NCBI GenBank assembly: GCA_000824845.1
Contig: CCNC01000201.1
Span: 1-49,058, forward strand
DNA: 49,058 nucleotides
Direction: 5' to 3'
Origin: Mesorhizobium sp. ORS 3359
GTDB lineage: Bacteria > Pseudomonadota > Alphaproteobacteria > Rhizobiales > Rhizobiaceae
Of this stretch, positions 16,208-24,080 are shown piece by piece. Each line of letters opens with the position of its first letter. The stretch's first letter is position 1. The position numbers were made by a program, and so were the translations under genes. The notes beneath the pieces are model-generated. The model searched no databases and was not told where the DNA came from. It saw nothing but the letters and a program-made list of their open reading frames with translations.

Positions 16208-16975
16208 TCAGGTGCCGGCAAATCGAGGCTGAACATCGTGAGGTTGTGCCAGGGCGATCTCTTTGATGCGGCCTGCGAACACCTCCACGATGACCTTCTC
16301 GAAATTGCGAGGGTCGTCGCCGTTTACTTGTATGAGAGGCCAGCCGTTGCGGTTCAAGCACTCGCCGACCTGTCTTGCGAAGTCAGCCTGCCTCAGGCCC
16401 CTTTCCACCCCTAGTTCGAACAGCAACACCTCGAGAAATGGTTGGTGCGCATATCGATCCACAAGGCGGCGGCGCAGAGTTTCTTGCGGTGCATCTAATT
16501 GGACCAGGAGATCCGGCCTTGGCAAGTACGCCAGGGCGTCGGATATGGCGTCAATGCTGGGGCTGCGCGCGAAGACCATCATCGCGCACAAGGCCTGAAT
16601 GAGGCCTTCTTCAAAAATAAAGCAGCCTTCGGACTCCTGCGCCCTATGCCATGACTCGCACAGCAGAGCGATGTCCACCTTCATTCGCCATGACCAGGTG
16701 CGGCTGCGAAGAGGAACTGACGACAGGAGACGCGCCGCGACACTGTCCTTTGGCAAAGTGGACAGCAGGATGGGACCGCAAGTTGCAATTTTCCGGCCGA
16801 TCCTGCCCATCCCATGCCGCGTTTCGGGACCGTCTTGCGATGCCGATGCATGTTCGATGAGCCGGTAGCCGTTCACGGTCTTTACGCGAACGCCTCGTTC
16901 AGCCATACCGTGACAGACGCGGCGAAGAAGTGTGGTCTTGCCCGCGCCAGGGGGCCCGAATAGTTCGATGATCAT
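16208..16975 (-). CDS. P-loop kinase-like protein (EPS-associated, copy 1)
   Basis: A 255-residue P-loop NTPase with Walker A GPPGAGKTT at 7-15. A later acidic EEG motif (FIFEEGLIQ) and a phosphotransferase-like arginine-rich LID (QETLRRRLVDRYAHQP) resemble thymidylate/shikimate-type kinases. It is probably a small-molecule kinase, but the substrate is unknown. It shares layout and many blocks with the protein at 27952-28692, so the two are paralogues. It is the first gene of the minus-strand EPS operon. ATG at 16975 puts the Walker motif at the N-terminus as in the paralogue. The open frame extends 126 codons upstream, but that part looks non-coding. It diverges from a methyltransferase gene. 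Confidence 0.75.
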   Translation of the reverse strand: MIIELFGPPGAGKTTLLRRVCHGMAERGVRVKTVNGYRLIEHASASQDGPETRHGMGRIGRKIATCGPILLSTLPKDSVAARLLSSVPLRSRTWSWRMKVDIALLCESWHRAQESEGCFIFEEGLIQALCAMMVFARSPSIDAISDALAYLPRPDLLVQLDAPQETLRRRLVDRYAHQPFLEVLLFELGVERGLRQADFARQVGECLNRNGWPLIQVNGDDPRNFEKVIVEVFAGRIKEIALAQPHDVQPRFAGT

Positions 16976-17367
16976 GTCGGCGAGCGCCCCCTGACAAACC
17001 GGCCAGCTTTTGCAGAGCGTAAGCAGAATCCGGATGAGGCCAACATTCGTTTGAATGATTGCTGTTTGTTGAACCCCGAACACGTGTGAACTGGTCACAA
17101 GCGGGTCGCTTCGGGCCGGCGGTTCCCATTTCACTGGCTCACCGTGGGCATCGGACTGCCAAGTCGGATAGATCTTGTCGGTATGGGTGGCGTCTGGGTT
17201 TGAAATCTCGATCAGGCAGGAAATTGCAGGAGCGCGCCCGCTCGGCCCTTTCTGCCGTACCGGTGATCGCCTCATACGAACCGAGGGGGGTGCCCACCAA
17301 TAGCCTTTGCAATGCCTATGCTGGGGCACAGGCCGACTTCTCGACGGAAACACTTACACGGCATCTT

Positions 17368-17390
17368 CCATCAGGGCCGGATGGTTTTTT
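17368..17390 (+). terminator. terminator-like hairpin in a leader
   Basis: CCATC (17368-17372) pairs with GATGG (17380-17384) around 7 bases and is followed directly by six Ts. The stem is short, but the T-run is the best in this region. It lies about 185 bases before the methyltransferase start, so it would end a leader transcript rather than a known gene. Confidence 0.35.
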
Positions 17391-17472
17391 GCGATCTGGT
17401 CACTCACGCCATTTGTCTTCTTTACGGCTTGCCGGGCTTCAGCTCGATAGCGCCATCTTTTCAGGAGAGGGC

Positions 17473-17523
17473 ATGAATCCGACCCTCTTGTTGTCGTGCA
17501 AACGGACGATGCGGACTCTTTAG
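17473..17523 (+). CDS. possible 16-residue leader peptide
   Basis: ATG at 17473 is preceded by AGGAGAGGG, the strongest ribosome site in this leader, and encodes MNPTLLLSCKRTMRTL before TAG at 17521-17523. It lies between the T6 hairpin and the methyltransferase gene (start 17575). It could be a regulatory upstream frame. It might equally be chance, since it is also the tail of a longer open frame with no recognisable product. Confidence 0.25.
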   Translation: MNPTLLLSCKRTMRTL

Positions 17524-17574
17524 GAAAAGCGTTAACAAGAAGCCGGCTGGCAAACAGTCAAGCCCGGGACCCGC

Positions 17575-18366
17575 ATGCCCATGCAATCCGCCTCAGCCCC
17601 CTCGCGTCCGGGCGACGTGCTCTCACGTGATTACCGTCTAAGCCATGCTGCCCAAGGCTACGGCGCCAGATACATCGAGACGTTTCAGACTGGCTACTAC
17701 GGTGCGCTTTGGGAAAAAGTCGAAAAACCCATCGTTGAGGAGGTATTTCGCTCAACAGGTGGGTCAGATCTTCGTTGCCTCGACTTCGCCTGTGGTACTG
17801 GCCGGATCACAAATGTGGCCGCGAGATTTTTTGGGTCGGTCGTTGGGGTTGACGTTTCAGCACCAATGCTTGCCTGGGCGAAGCCCTGCAACAATGTGTG
17901 CCTTCGCCTCATCGACATTACCAATCAGCCGCTAAACGAGCGCTTCAATGTCGTTTCGGCGTTTCGGTTTTTTTTGAATGCAGAGGACGATCTAAGACGC
18001 CAGACGCTGCTTGCGATACGAGAGCATCTTGTCGACGGTGGCCGGATCGTCTGCAACATCCACCTCAACGCAACCTCGCCGGCCGGTCTGGCCTCAAGGC
18101 TCCTCAACACGGTTGTCGGACGCACGAAATACTGCACGCTAAGCGTTGATCGCATGGAAGAGCTCCTGGCTGGTGCGGGTTTCCTGGTCGAGAAGGTCAT
18201 TCCATACGGCTTCCTGCCTCGGCCTGGCCGGTTTGCGCCGGGTCTTTGCGCAGCTTTTGTCGGGCCCGTGGAGACAATGAGCAGAGCGCTTCGGATGCCT
18301 GGGCGGCTTGCAGAAAGTTTCATTGTTGTAGCCGCGAAGTCCCCGTCATCGCAGCACCCGGTTTGA
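17575..18366 (+). CDS. class I SAM-dependent methyltransferase
   Basis: A 263-residue methyltransferase with motif I LDFACGTGR (69-77), an acidic end of strand 2 (VVGVDVSAPMLAWA) and a post-motif segment LVDGGRIVCNIHL. It resembles the methyltransferase-11/25 group that acts on small molecules or sugars; the substrate is unknown. It is divergent from the P-loop kinase gene and precedes the regulatory genes. A second methyltransferase (25230-26054) also lies near the other P-loop kinase. The N-terminal residues before about 25 are not conserved-looking. ATG at 17575 or 17581 could be the start, as neither has a strong ribosome site. Confidence 0.8.
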   Translation: MPMQSASAPSRPGDVLSRDYRLSHAAQGYGARYIETFQTGYYGALWEKVEKPIVEEVFRSTGGSDLRCLDFACGTGRITNVAARFFGSVVGVDVSAPMLAWAKPCNNVCLRLIDITNQPLNERFNVVSAFRFFLNAEDDLRRQTLLAIREHLVDGGRIVCNIHLNATSPAGLASRLLNTVVGRTKYCTLSVDRMEELLAGAGFLVEKVIPYGFLPRPGRFAPGLCAAFVGPVETMSRALRMPGRLAESFIVVAAKSPSSQHPV

Positions 18367-18900
18367 TATTCTTCTCGCACGCCGGGCTGCGTTGTGTGCG
18401 TCTGCCTCCTCGCTTCATACTGGAAAGACCTGCATCTGCTTTTCTTGGAACACCCGCTTTCGTTGGCGCGCGACTGGACGGTTCTGCAACAGGCGCGGCC
18501 GGCCGGTCGATTTCCTGTAGTTCTGGCTGGGGGTTGGCGCCCCCGCATGGCGGCGACAAGAACGGCTGGAATAGGCTGGACGTCTGTGAACTCGAGCGGC
18601 TGTTACCTTCAATTGGAGAATGCTGGGGAAGCACAGCGCGGGTCGCAGTCAAGCGCCTGCCTCACCAGCATGCTGGCCCCGGCGCGACAGCCTCCTCTGC
18701 AGCATGGTTAACGCAAGGTATCTTTTGTTCTTGCCGGCGAATGCATTAGAGGTGCATGATCTAACGTGCGTTTGCGCATCCGTTGGGGATGAACCAACCG
18801 TGAGTGGCAGCGTGCTGCCAGCAGGGTCACGTTCGATATCGCTGCGAGCGATTGGTGTTGAAGCCCCAGTGTGCGTTCCGTGTGTGTGCGTTGGGGTGAT
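18367..18900. other. intergenic/regulatory region before the response regulator
   Basis: About 530 bases without a convincing gene. It holds a 16-base palindrome (18805-18820) and two related GTGCGTT...CGTTGGGG blocks near 18767-18787 and 18871-18896, the second directly before the response regulator start. This suggests a regulatory region, but no promoter boxes were assigned. Confidence 0.5.
18805..18820. promoter_or_regulatory. perfect palindrome, candidate operator
   Basis: TGGCAGC-GT-GCTGCCA is a perfect 7+7 dyad about 80 bases before the response regulator ATG. Size and position suit a dimeric regulator's site, possibly for autoregulation. No binding protein can be named. Confidence 0.4.
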
Positions 18901-19554
18901 ATGTACAAGATTGTCATTGCCGATGATCACGGGCTTTACAGACGTGGCTTACGGCTGGCGCTGAGCGCTGGGATCGAAGACGCCGAGATACTGGAGGCCA
19001 CGTGTTTTGACGCGGTTATTACTCTGCTCGCCGAGCAGGAGTGCGTCAACCTCGCGATGCTTGATCTTAATATGCCGGGTCTTTTCACTCAGGAAGTACT
19101 CGGCGATGTTCTGGCGGCCTACCCGAACACGCGGTTCGCGATAGTTTCAGGGAACGATTCACGCACCGAGATTCTGACCGCCCTCAATGTCGGCCTGCAC
19201 GGCTATATCGTGAAATCTCAAAGTGACGACGAAGTGGTGCTGGCCGTGAAGGAAATCCTTTCGGGACGCATTTATGTACCCGCGCTCTTGTCACGACAAC
19301 TGGGCAGCCACCAGCAACCCCTTGATATTCGTTATGGCAGCAGCAACGCCGGCGCTCTCGATAGGCTCACATCCAGGCAAAAGGATGTGCTGCGGCTGAT
19401 GGCGGAAGGGTATTCCAACAAGGAAATAGCGCGAGATCTCGAAATCGCCGAGGCTACGACCAAGATTCATGTCGCGGCAATCATGCGTGAACTGGGAGTT
19501 CGGAACAGAACGGAAGCGGCAGTTCTGATCAAGTCGTGGCTCGGCTCGGTTTGA
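18901..19554 (+). CDS. NarL/FixJ-type response regulator
   Basis: A 217-residue response regulator. The receiver domain (1-120) has acidic Asp8/Asp9, phosphorylation site Asp55 (LDLNMPG), the Ser83 switch residue and Lys105 (YIVKS). The C-terminal LuxR-type helix-turn-helix (about 150-212) reads LTSRQKDVLRLMAEGYSNKEIA...TTKIHV. It should bind DNA when phosphorylated. The likely partner is the HWE kinase encoded tail to tail with a single base between the stops. ATG at 18901 puts the receiver start correctly and has TTGGGGTGAT before it. An upstream in-frame start would add 10 non-conserved residues. Targets are unknown, but EPS or secretion genes nearby are plausible. Confidence 0.9.
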   Translation: MYKIVIADDHGLYRRGLRLALSAGIEDAEILEATCFDAVITLLAEQECVNLAMLDLNMPGLFTQEVLGDVLAAYPNTRFAIVSGNDSRTEILTALNVGLHGYIVKSQSDDEVVLAVKEILSGRIYVPALLSRQLGSHQQPLDIRYGSSNAGALDRLTSRQKDVLRLMAEGYSNKEIARDLEIAEATTKIHVAAIMRELGVRNRTEAAVLIKSWLGSV

Positions 19555-19555
19555 G

Positions 19556-21253
19556 TTATGCTCGAATTTCCTCAGGCGACATTCGAAGCGAATATCGGAA
19601 CCCGTCCTGCCCGACCTGAAACCGCGAGGAATGTCCGACAAGGGGCGTTCCGTCGATCCCGAGGACCATGGATCCGAAACCTTGACGCGGGGTCGGAGCC
19701 GCGCGCCGGCGGCCCGTTTCTATCCATTCAAAAACGACGTCGGCGCCGATCTCGCCTGAGTTGAAATCCCAGCGCACCTCAAGCGCGCCCTCAGCGTCAC
19801 CCAGCACGCCATGTTTGATCGAATTGGTGGTGAGTTCGTGAATGATCATGGCAAAACTCTCCGCGGCTCCGCCCCATATCTTGATGTCGGTCCCAGTGAT
19901 TGTCGCTTTGCCGCCTTGCAGGTATGGCCGCAGTTCCTGAACGACCAGGTCACGAATGGTCGATGATCCACCCGCACTGTTCGTGAGCAGCATATGCGTC
20001 GCCTCGAGCGCGCGAATTCGCTCTATCAGCGTTCCCTTGAATTTGTCGATGTCATCATCAGGTGCGCTCAGCATCTTCACTATCGCTGTGATGACGGGAA
20101 ACAGATTGCTGAACCGGTGGCGCTGCTCCTGCATCAATTTTTCTTGGCGTCTTACTGCGGCTCGCAGCAGCGTGGTTTGGCGGCGCTCTGTCAGGTCTGC
20201 GGCGATCCCGATACGCTGGTCGCGGCCGCCTTGGTCTTCTTCGCGGCCCCGCAAGGCGACCCAACGGACCTGGCCGTCCCCGCGCTTTATACGAACCTCG
20301 ACGTCGTAATTGGCTCCCGGCCGCACCTTTCCTGGAGGCGATGCCAGCTTGGCCCAGTCCGCTGGGTGGACGATGGATGACAGATCGGACAGCGGGCGGG
20401 ACGCGGCCGGGGACAAGCCAAGAATGTCCCAGAACTGACGCGAGCCTGCGATGACGCTTTTGTCGTATTCTATTCGCCAGGTGCCCAGTCGACCGGCCGA
20501 CAACGCGAGGTCGAGCCATTCGTTTTGGGCTCTAAGCGCCTCCTCGGCCGCTCTGCGTTCGGTTATGTCGTCCACAACCACAAAAAGGCTGTCTGCCGGG
20601 ATCGCGTCCGAGGCGGAAAGAGAAAGCGTTACCGAGGCCCAGAGCGTGCTGCCGTCGCTTCGGGTCAGGCGAATTTCCGAACCGAACCAGGGCGCTTGGG
20701 ACCTCAAGGCATTGAGCGAATTCTCCAGCAGCGCACGATCGTCCTGATGGACAAGCTCGTCCAAGCGCTTCCCGACAAGATCATTTTGGCCGTAGCCGAG
20801 AAGAACACCGAGGCGTTTGTTCACCCCCAGCAGTTCTCCGCCGTCACTGGCGGTAGCAAAGCCCAGCGCGGCTCGCTCGAAGGCCCGGCGGTAACGCGAC
20901 TCTGTAGCTTCGACAGCAGCGAGCTTGACGTCCATCGCGGCCTGCAAGCTCTGACGGGATCGATCGAAAAGCATCGCAATCATTCCACCGGAAAGCACGA
21001 GCAGGGTCGCGCGTGCCAACTCATCGGGATAAGGCTGATGGTTCAAGATCAGCCGTGCGCCAAGTCCGGCGAGGGCCAGCAACAACGTTGCTGCGACTGC
21101 GATCCTGCGGTCTTCCAGGAAAGCCACGACAACAACAGCAGGCACAAATTCGAGGAAGGCTAGGTCTGTTCCACCCGCGTGAGAAACACCTAACTCAAAG
21201 AGCAGCGTAGCGACCACAACAGCCGTCGACGCCAAGCGTGTCGGCGACAGCAC
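19556..21253 (-). CDS. membrane PAS-domain HWE-family histidine kinase
   Basis: A 565-residue sensor kinase. Three or four hydrophobic segments lie at about 8-100, then two PAS domains (about 118-235 and 245-358, each followed by an ITERR/LTERR linker). The phospho-acceptor is His379 in EQRHRFSN. The ATP-binding domain has N-box IHELTTNSIKHG (Asn477) and the family WxE (Trp510, Glu512). This is the HWE/HisKA_2 class common in alphaproteobacteria, often linked to light or stress sensing; the signal here is unknown. The start is a GTG at 21253 with AGGAGG just upstream. The gene converges with the response regulator and diverges from the LuxR-type gene across a strong dyad. Confidence 0.88.
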   Translation of the reverse strand: MLSPTRLASTAVVVATLLFELGVSHAGGTDLAFLEFVPAVVVVAFLEDRRIAVAATLLLALAGLGARLILNHQPYPDELARATLLVLSGGMIAMLFDRSRQSLQAAMDVKLAAVEATESRYRRAFERAALGFATASDGGELLGVNKRLGVLLGYGQNDLVGKRLDELVHQDDRALLENSLNALRSQAPWFGSEIRLTRSDGSTLWASVTLSLSASDAIPADSLFVVVDDITERRAAEEALRAQNEWLDLALSAGRLGTWRIEYDKSVIAGSRQFWDILGLSPAASRPLSDLSSIVHPADWAKLASPPGKVRPGANYDVEVRIKRGDGQVRWVALRGREEDQGGRDQRIGIAADLTERRQTTLLRAAVRRQEKLMQEQRHRFSNLFPVITAIVKMLSAPDDDIDKFKGTLIERIRALEATHMLLTNSAGGSSTIRDLVVQELRPYLQGGKATITGTDIKIWGGAAESFAMIIHELTTNSIKHGVLGDAEGALEVRWDFNSGEIGADVVFEWIETGRRRAAPTPRQGFGSMVLGIDGTPLVGHSSRFQVGQDGFRYSLRMSPEEIRA

Positions 21254-21295
21254 TGGACCTCCTCGGCAACTTCCTAGAACCTAGCTACAACTTTT

Positions 21296-21319
21296 GGTCT
21301 AATCCGTCGAGATTAGACC
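21296..21319. promoter_or_regulatory. 24-bp dyad, candidate operator
   Basis: GGTCTAATC (21296-21304) and GATTAGACC (21311-21319) form a perfect 9+9 dyad around 6 bases. It lies 43 bases before the kinase GTG (minus) and about 117 bases before the LuxR-type ATG (plus). Size and place suit a dimeric LuxR/FixJ-type regulator. Confidence 0.5.
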
Positions 21320-21436
21320 GTAGAGCGTGCACGTAGTCCGCTTGCCAGCTTTCCGATCTCATGAAATCGGGGCCTTATGAAGCCGGCTATCGTTCCACGA
21401 GAGCGATAGAAAATGAAGGACGAGGAGGACCTATCC

Positions 21437-22135
21437 ATGGATCTGAACAGCGGGCACAGTCGCATGCGGTCTACAGCGGCGCCTGGGATGGCGCCGGTCG
21501 GCTTCGGCGGTAGAGCAACGACCAACTCCGCTCGACGCGCCACTGGCGCTACGGTTAGGCCGATTACGGGCAGCACATGCGCGCGGCCGTCGCTCGATTC
21601 GGTGACCGGCATGCTCGAGCGCATGGGGTGCGGGTGGCTTGTGCTGAGTGAAGCAAAAAGAGTGCTTGAATGGAACACCGTCGCCGAAACCATCCTGCGG
21701 GCGAGCGACGATTCCCTTGATCCGTGCAGCGACCTGACGGCAGCCCTGAGGAGCCTGATCGCCGGCGTACCAGCTCATTTTGCTGCCGGTTCCCTTTCCT
21801 GGATCGTCATTCGCAATGCTGGCGATCGGCCGATCATTGTAAGCGAGGAAGGCGCCGTCACTGCCAGTGGATCGATCCTTGTGGCGCTGCTCGATCGCCA
21901 GCCGCGGACTGGCCCCAATCCAGAGACCCTACGAAAGATGTTTGGACTGACCGGTGCCGAGACGCATTTGGCATTGCGTTTGGCGAGCGGCGACGCACCC
22001 CTGGAAATTGCCGAGCACAGCAGGCTGAGCCGGACCACTATCCGCACCCAGCTCGCGTCGCTGTTCGCCAAAACAGAAACGAAGCGTCAGGCGGAATTGG
22101 TTGCTCTTCTAGGGCGCATATCGGTACTGCCGTAG
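21437..22135 (+). CDS. LuxR-type helix-turn-helix regulator
   Basis: A 232-residue regulator. The C-terminal helix-turn-helix (about 158-222) has the LuxR-like pattern FGLTGAETHLALRLASGDAPLEIAEHSRLSRTTIRTQL. The N-terminal half has no receiver aspartate pocket; residues about 60-150 look like a degenerate PAS-like sensor (WLVLSEAKRVLEWNTVAETIL). It is therefore a LuxR-family protein without an obvious phosphorylation site. ATG at 21437 is chosen over 21413 because GAGGAGG lies eight bases upstream of it. It diverges from the HWE kinase gene and converges with the RTX gene across a bidirectional terminator. It could be the protein that binds the 21296-21319 dyad, which is inference. Confidence 0.82.
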   Translation: MDLNSGHSRMRSTAAPGMAPVGFGGRATTNSARRATGATVRPITGSTCARPSLDSVTGMLERMGCGWLVLSEAKRVLEWNTVAETILRASDDSLDPCSDLTAALRSLIAGVPAHFAAGSLSWIVIRNAGDRPIIVSEEGAVTASGSILVALLDRQPRTGPNPETLRKMFGLTGAETHLALRLASGDAPLEIAEHSRLSRTTIRTQLASLFAKTETKRQAELVALLGRISVLP

Positions 22136-22160
22136 AGCCGCCGAGCCCGGGTACCGGCTC
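22135..22160 (+). terminator. weak hairpin after the LuxR-type gene
   Basis: GAGCCG (22135-22140) and CGGCTC (22155-22160) can pair right after the stop codon. There is no T-run, so it is at best a partial terminator ahead of the stronger dyad at 22236-22276. Confidence 0.25.
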
Positions 22161-22235
22161 CGATGATTTCGGACTTCGCCGCCCGTCCAGGGTTCGCCAC
22201 CCAAAGCACAGCTCGGCTTGCTTTTTTCTGGCAAA

Positions 22236-22276
22236 CTCAATGAGGCTTGGTCGACGCAAAGTCGCGCCTCATTGAG
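22236..22276. terminator. bidirectional terminator-like inverted repeat
   Basis: CTCAATGAGGC (22236-22246) and GCCTCATTGAG (22266-22276) form a perfect 11-bp stem with a 19-base loop between two convergent genes. On the minus strand TTTG follows; on the plus strand GTAGCTTTTG follows. Position and perfection favour a shared terminator. Confidence 0.6.
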
Positions 22277-22320
22277 GTAGCTTTTGCGGATCTGCACGGC
22301 GAACAGATGGTGTTCCGCGA

Positions 22321-23808
22321 TCACACGACGGTGAACGACGACGCTGTCAAGGGCAGATGATGCGAAAGGGCGGCAAACTGGATCTGATGTGCACCGCCAA
22401 TGCCGTCGCTGTCGAAAGAGAGGGCTCCGGTCGAGCTGTTGTAGATAATGTGATCGGTGCTGTCGTGTGCGCTCGCGCCCACGTGAAACTGTCCTGCTGC
22501 GAGAGCGCCCGCATGGAGTCCCGCAAACACATTGTGGTCGAGCTGAATCTTGTCGTGAATCGCACTGAAATCAGCGATTTCAGCGACATCACCGGTCTTG
22601 AGGACCGAATTGAAGACGAAAACGTCGTGGCCTGCTCCTCCCCGCAAGACGTCGTGCCCGCCGCGGCCGTTGATGATATTGTTGCCTGCGTTGCCCGTTA
22701 TGGTTTGCGAGAACTCATTCCCCGCCAGGTTGATTGCGGCGGTTCCGGACCGATTGGTTGTTGCGAGATGCTCGATCGCCGATCCCGCCGAGAGCGCATA
22801 GGTTACTGATGCCAGCACGGTATCGCGGCCACCACCGGCGAGCTCAACCACCTTGTCGCCGATGTTGTTCACGTAATAGGTGTCATTGTATCCGTAGCCA
22901 ATCATGGTATCGGCGCCGCTGGTGCCGTGAATTACGTCCGCACTGCCGGTCCCGTTGAACACGTGATGGCTGGAGGGGGGCACGGTGGGTGGAGTGGGGG
23001 AAGGCGAGGAAATAACCGGTGGCGTGGTAGTGGGCGCAGGCGCGTCGCCGGAGTGGTTCAGATTGTCCACGCTTTTGTTATGCTGAAGAAAGAACGCTTT
23101 GAGCTCCGCTGATTGACCAAGCGCGGTGTCGCCCTGCTGAGAGCCCCAAGCATAGGCGTAGTCGAAGGCAGGTGATGGAACCAGCTTGGCGAAGTGGTCT
23201 ATGATGGCCTGTTCCTGGGCGGCAGTGGGGACAACGTATTTTCCACCTGTGTCGGTATTGTAATTGCCGCCGCCGAACGCCTGGTAGCCTGGGATCATCT
23301 GGCTCACCGGGATGCCCGCTGCCTTGGCGGCAGCGACATAGCGGTCGATCATATTGTAGTCGATCTCGCCTCCGGTGCGCACCGGATAGGCATCCACACC
23401 GAAATAATCGATATGAGTGTTGGCGGGGTTGTATGTGTTCGAAAAATCTGGATTCGCAGAGGTGCCCAAACTCATCATCGTGATGTAGGTTTTGGTGCCA
23501 GGCAGGTGAGAGTGGATCCAGTCCGATTCGGCCTTTAGATTTTCGGCGCTGGCATAGGTGCCCCATTTTCCGGTGGGGTCAGGCTCATCAACGAGGAAGA
23601 AGCCGAACACCTTTGGGTTGCCGATGAAAGGCGTGACCTTCTGGATAAAGGAGGCTGTGGTCCCGTTGGTCTCACCGAGCCAGACCAATCCCTTCATACC
23701 GGCAGGCAGGGCATTCAGCTGGTCGACAGATGATACGTCGGCCAAGTTGAATCCGGCTGTTGCAATGTCTGCGCCAGATCCGCCAGACGTGTAGTGGAGA
23801 GTGGCCAT
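22321..23808 (-). CDS. secreted RTX protein with glycosidase-like domain
   Basis: A 495-residue protein without a classical signal peptide. The N-terminal part (about 1-262) looks like a TIM-barrel glycoside hydrolase. VFGFFLVDEPDP offers Glu75 as a candidate acid, and DYFGVDAYPV and FDYAYAWGSQQGDT resemble late barrel strands. A Pro/Thr/Ser linker (about 265-290) follows, then RTX-type calcium repeats (GTGSADVIHGTSGADTMIG, GGAGHDVFVF) and a hydrophobic, low-charge C-terminus typical of type I secretion. In rhizobia similar secreted glycanases trim EPS after export by PrsD/PrsE-like systems, and that role is inferred here. ATG at 23808 has AAGGA upstream and a good promoter candidate. The exact hydrolase family is not recognised. 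Confidence 0.8.
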   Translation of the reverse strand: MATLHYTSGGSGADIATAGFNLADVSSVDQLNALPAGMKGLVWLGETNGTTASFIQKVTPFIGNPKVFGFFLVDEPDPTGKWGTYASAENLKAESDWIHSHLPGTKTYITMMSLGTSANPDFSNTYNPANTHIDYFGVDAYPVRTGGEIDYNMIDRYVAAAKAAGIPVSQMIPGYQAFGGGNYNTDTGGKYVVPTAAQEQAIIDHFAKLVPSPAFDYAYAWGSQQGDTALGQSAELKAFFLQHNKSVDNLNHSGDAPAPTTTPPVISSPSPTPPTVPPSSHHVFNGTGSADVIHGTSGADTMIGYGYNDTYYVNNIGDKVVELAGGGRDTVLASVTYALSAGSAIEHLATTNRSGTAAINLAGNEFSQTITGNAGNNIINGRGGHDVLRGGAGHDVFVFNSVLKTGDVAEIADFSAIHDKIQLDHNVFAGLHAGALAAGQFHVGASAHDSTDHIIYNSSTGALSFDSDGIGGAHQIQFAALSHHLPLTASSFTVV

Positions 23809-23853
23809 GCGCTTTTCCTTCAGCTGGTTCGACAAAGCCCCTGCCGCCTACCT

Positions 23854-23883
23854 ATTTGACGGCTAAATTAGCTCCAAGTCAAA
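23854..23883 (-). promoter_or_regulatory. promoter with nested operator-like dyads
   Basis: Reading the minus strand, TTGACT (23882-23877) and TCAAAT (23859-23854) are 17 bases apart and 45 bases before the RTX gene ATG. TTTGAC (23855-23860) and GTCAAA (23878-23883) form an outer dyad. A second dyad, GCTAA-A-TTAGC (23862-23872), lies inside the promoter spacer. Confidence 0.4.
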
Positions 23884-24080
23884 AACGGTCAGACGCTGAG
23901 AGATTTCTTGATCACCAGGCGGGCGGCGCGCGCGTACTGAAGACCCGGCGGCGAAGCAGCGCGCGTTCGAAGAAGGGCCTTAACCTGCTTCACTGGCAGC
24001 TCTGGTCGCTGCCCAATCACCTCACACTGGGTGATACCCCCGCGTATCCACGACGTAAACCTCGTCTCCATACCCTGCGA

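Larger units (their letters stand above)
16976..17574. other. long divergent intergenic/leader region
   Basis: About 600 bases between two divergent genes, much longer than other gaps here. It contains a hairpin followed by T6 (17368-17390) and a 16-codon open frame with a strong ribosome site (17473-17523), both on the plus strand ahead of the methyltransferase gene. No larger gene is convincing. Confidence 0.5.
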
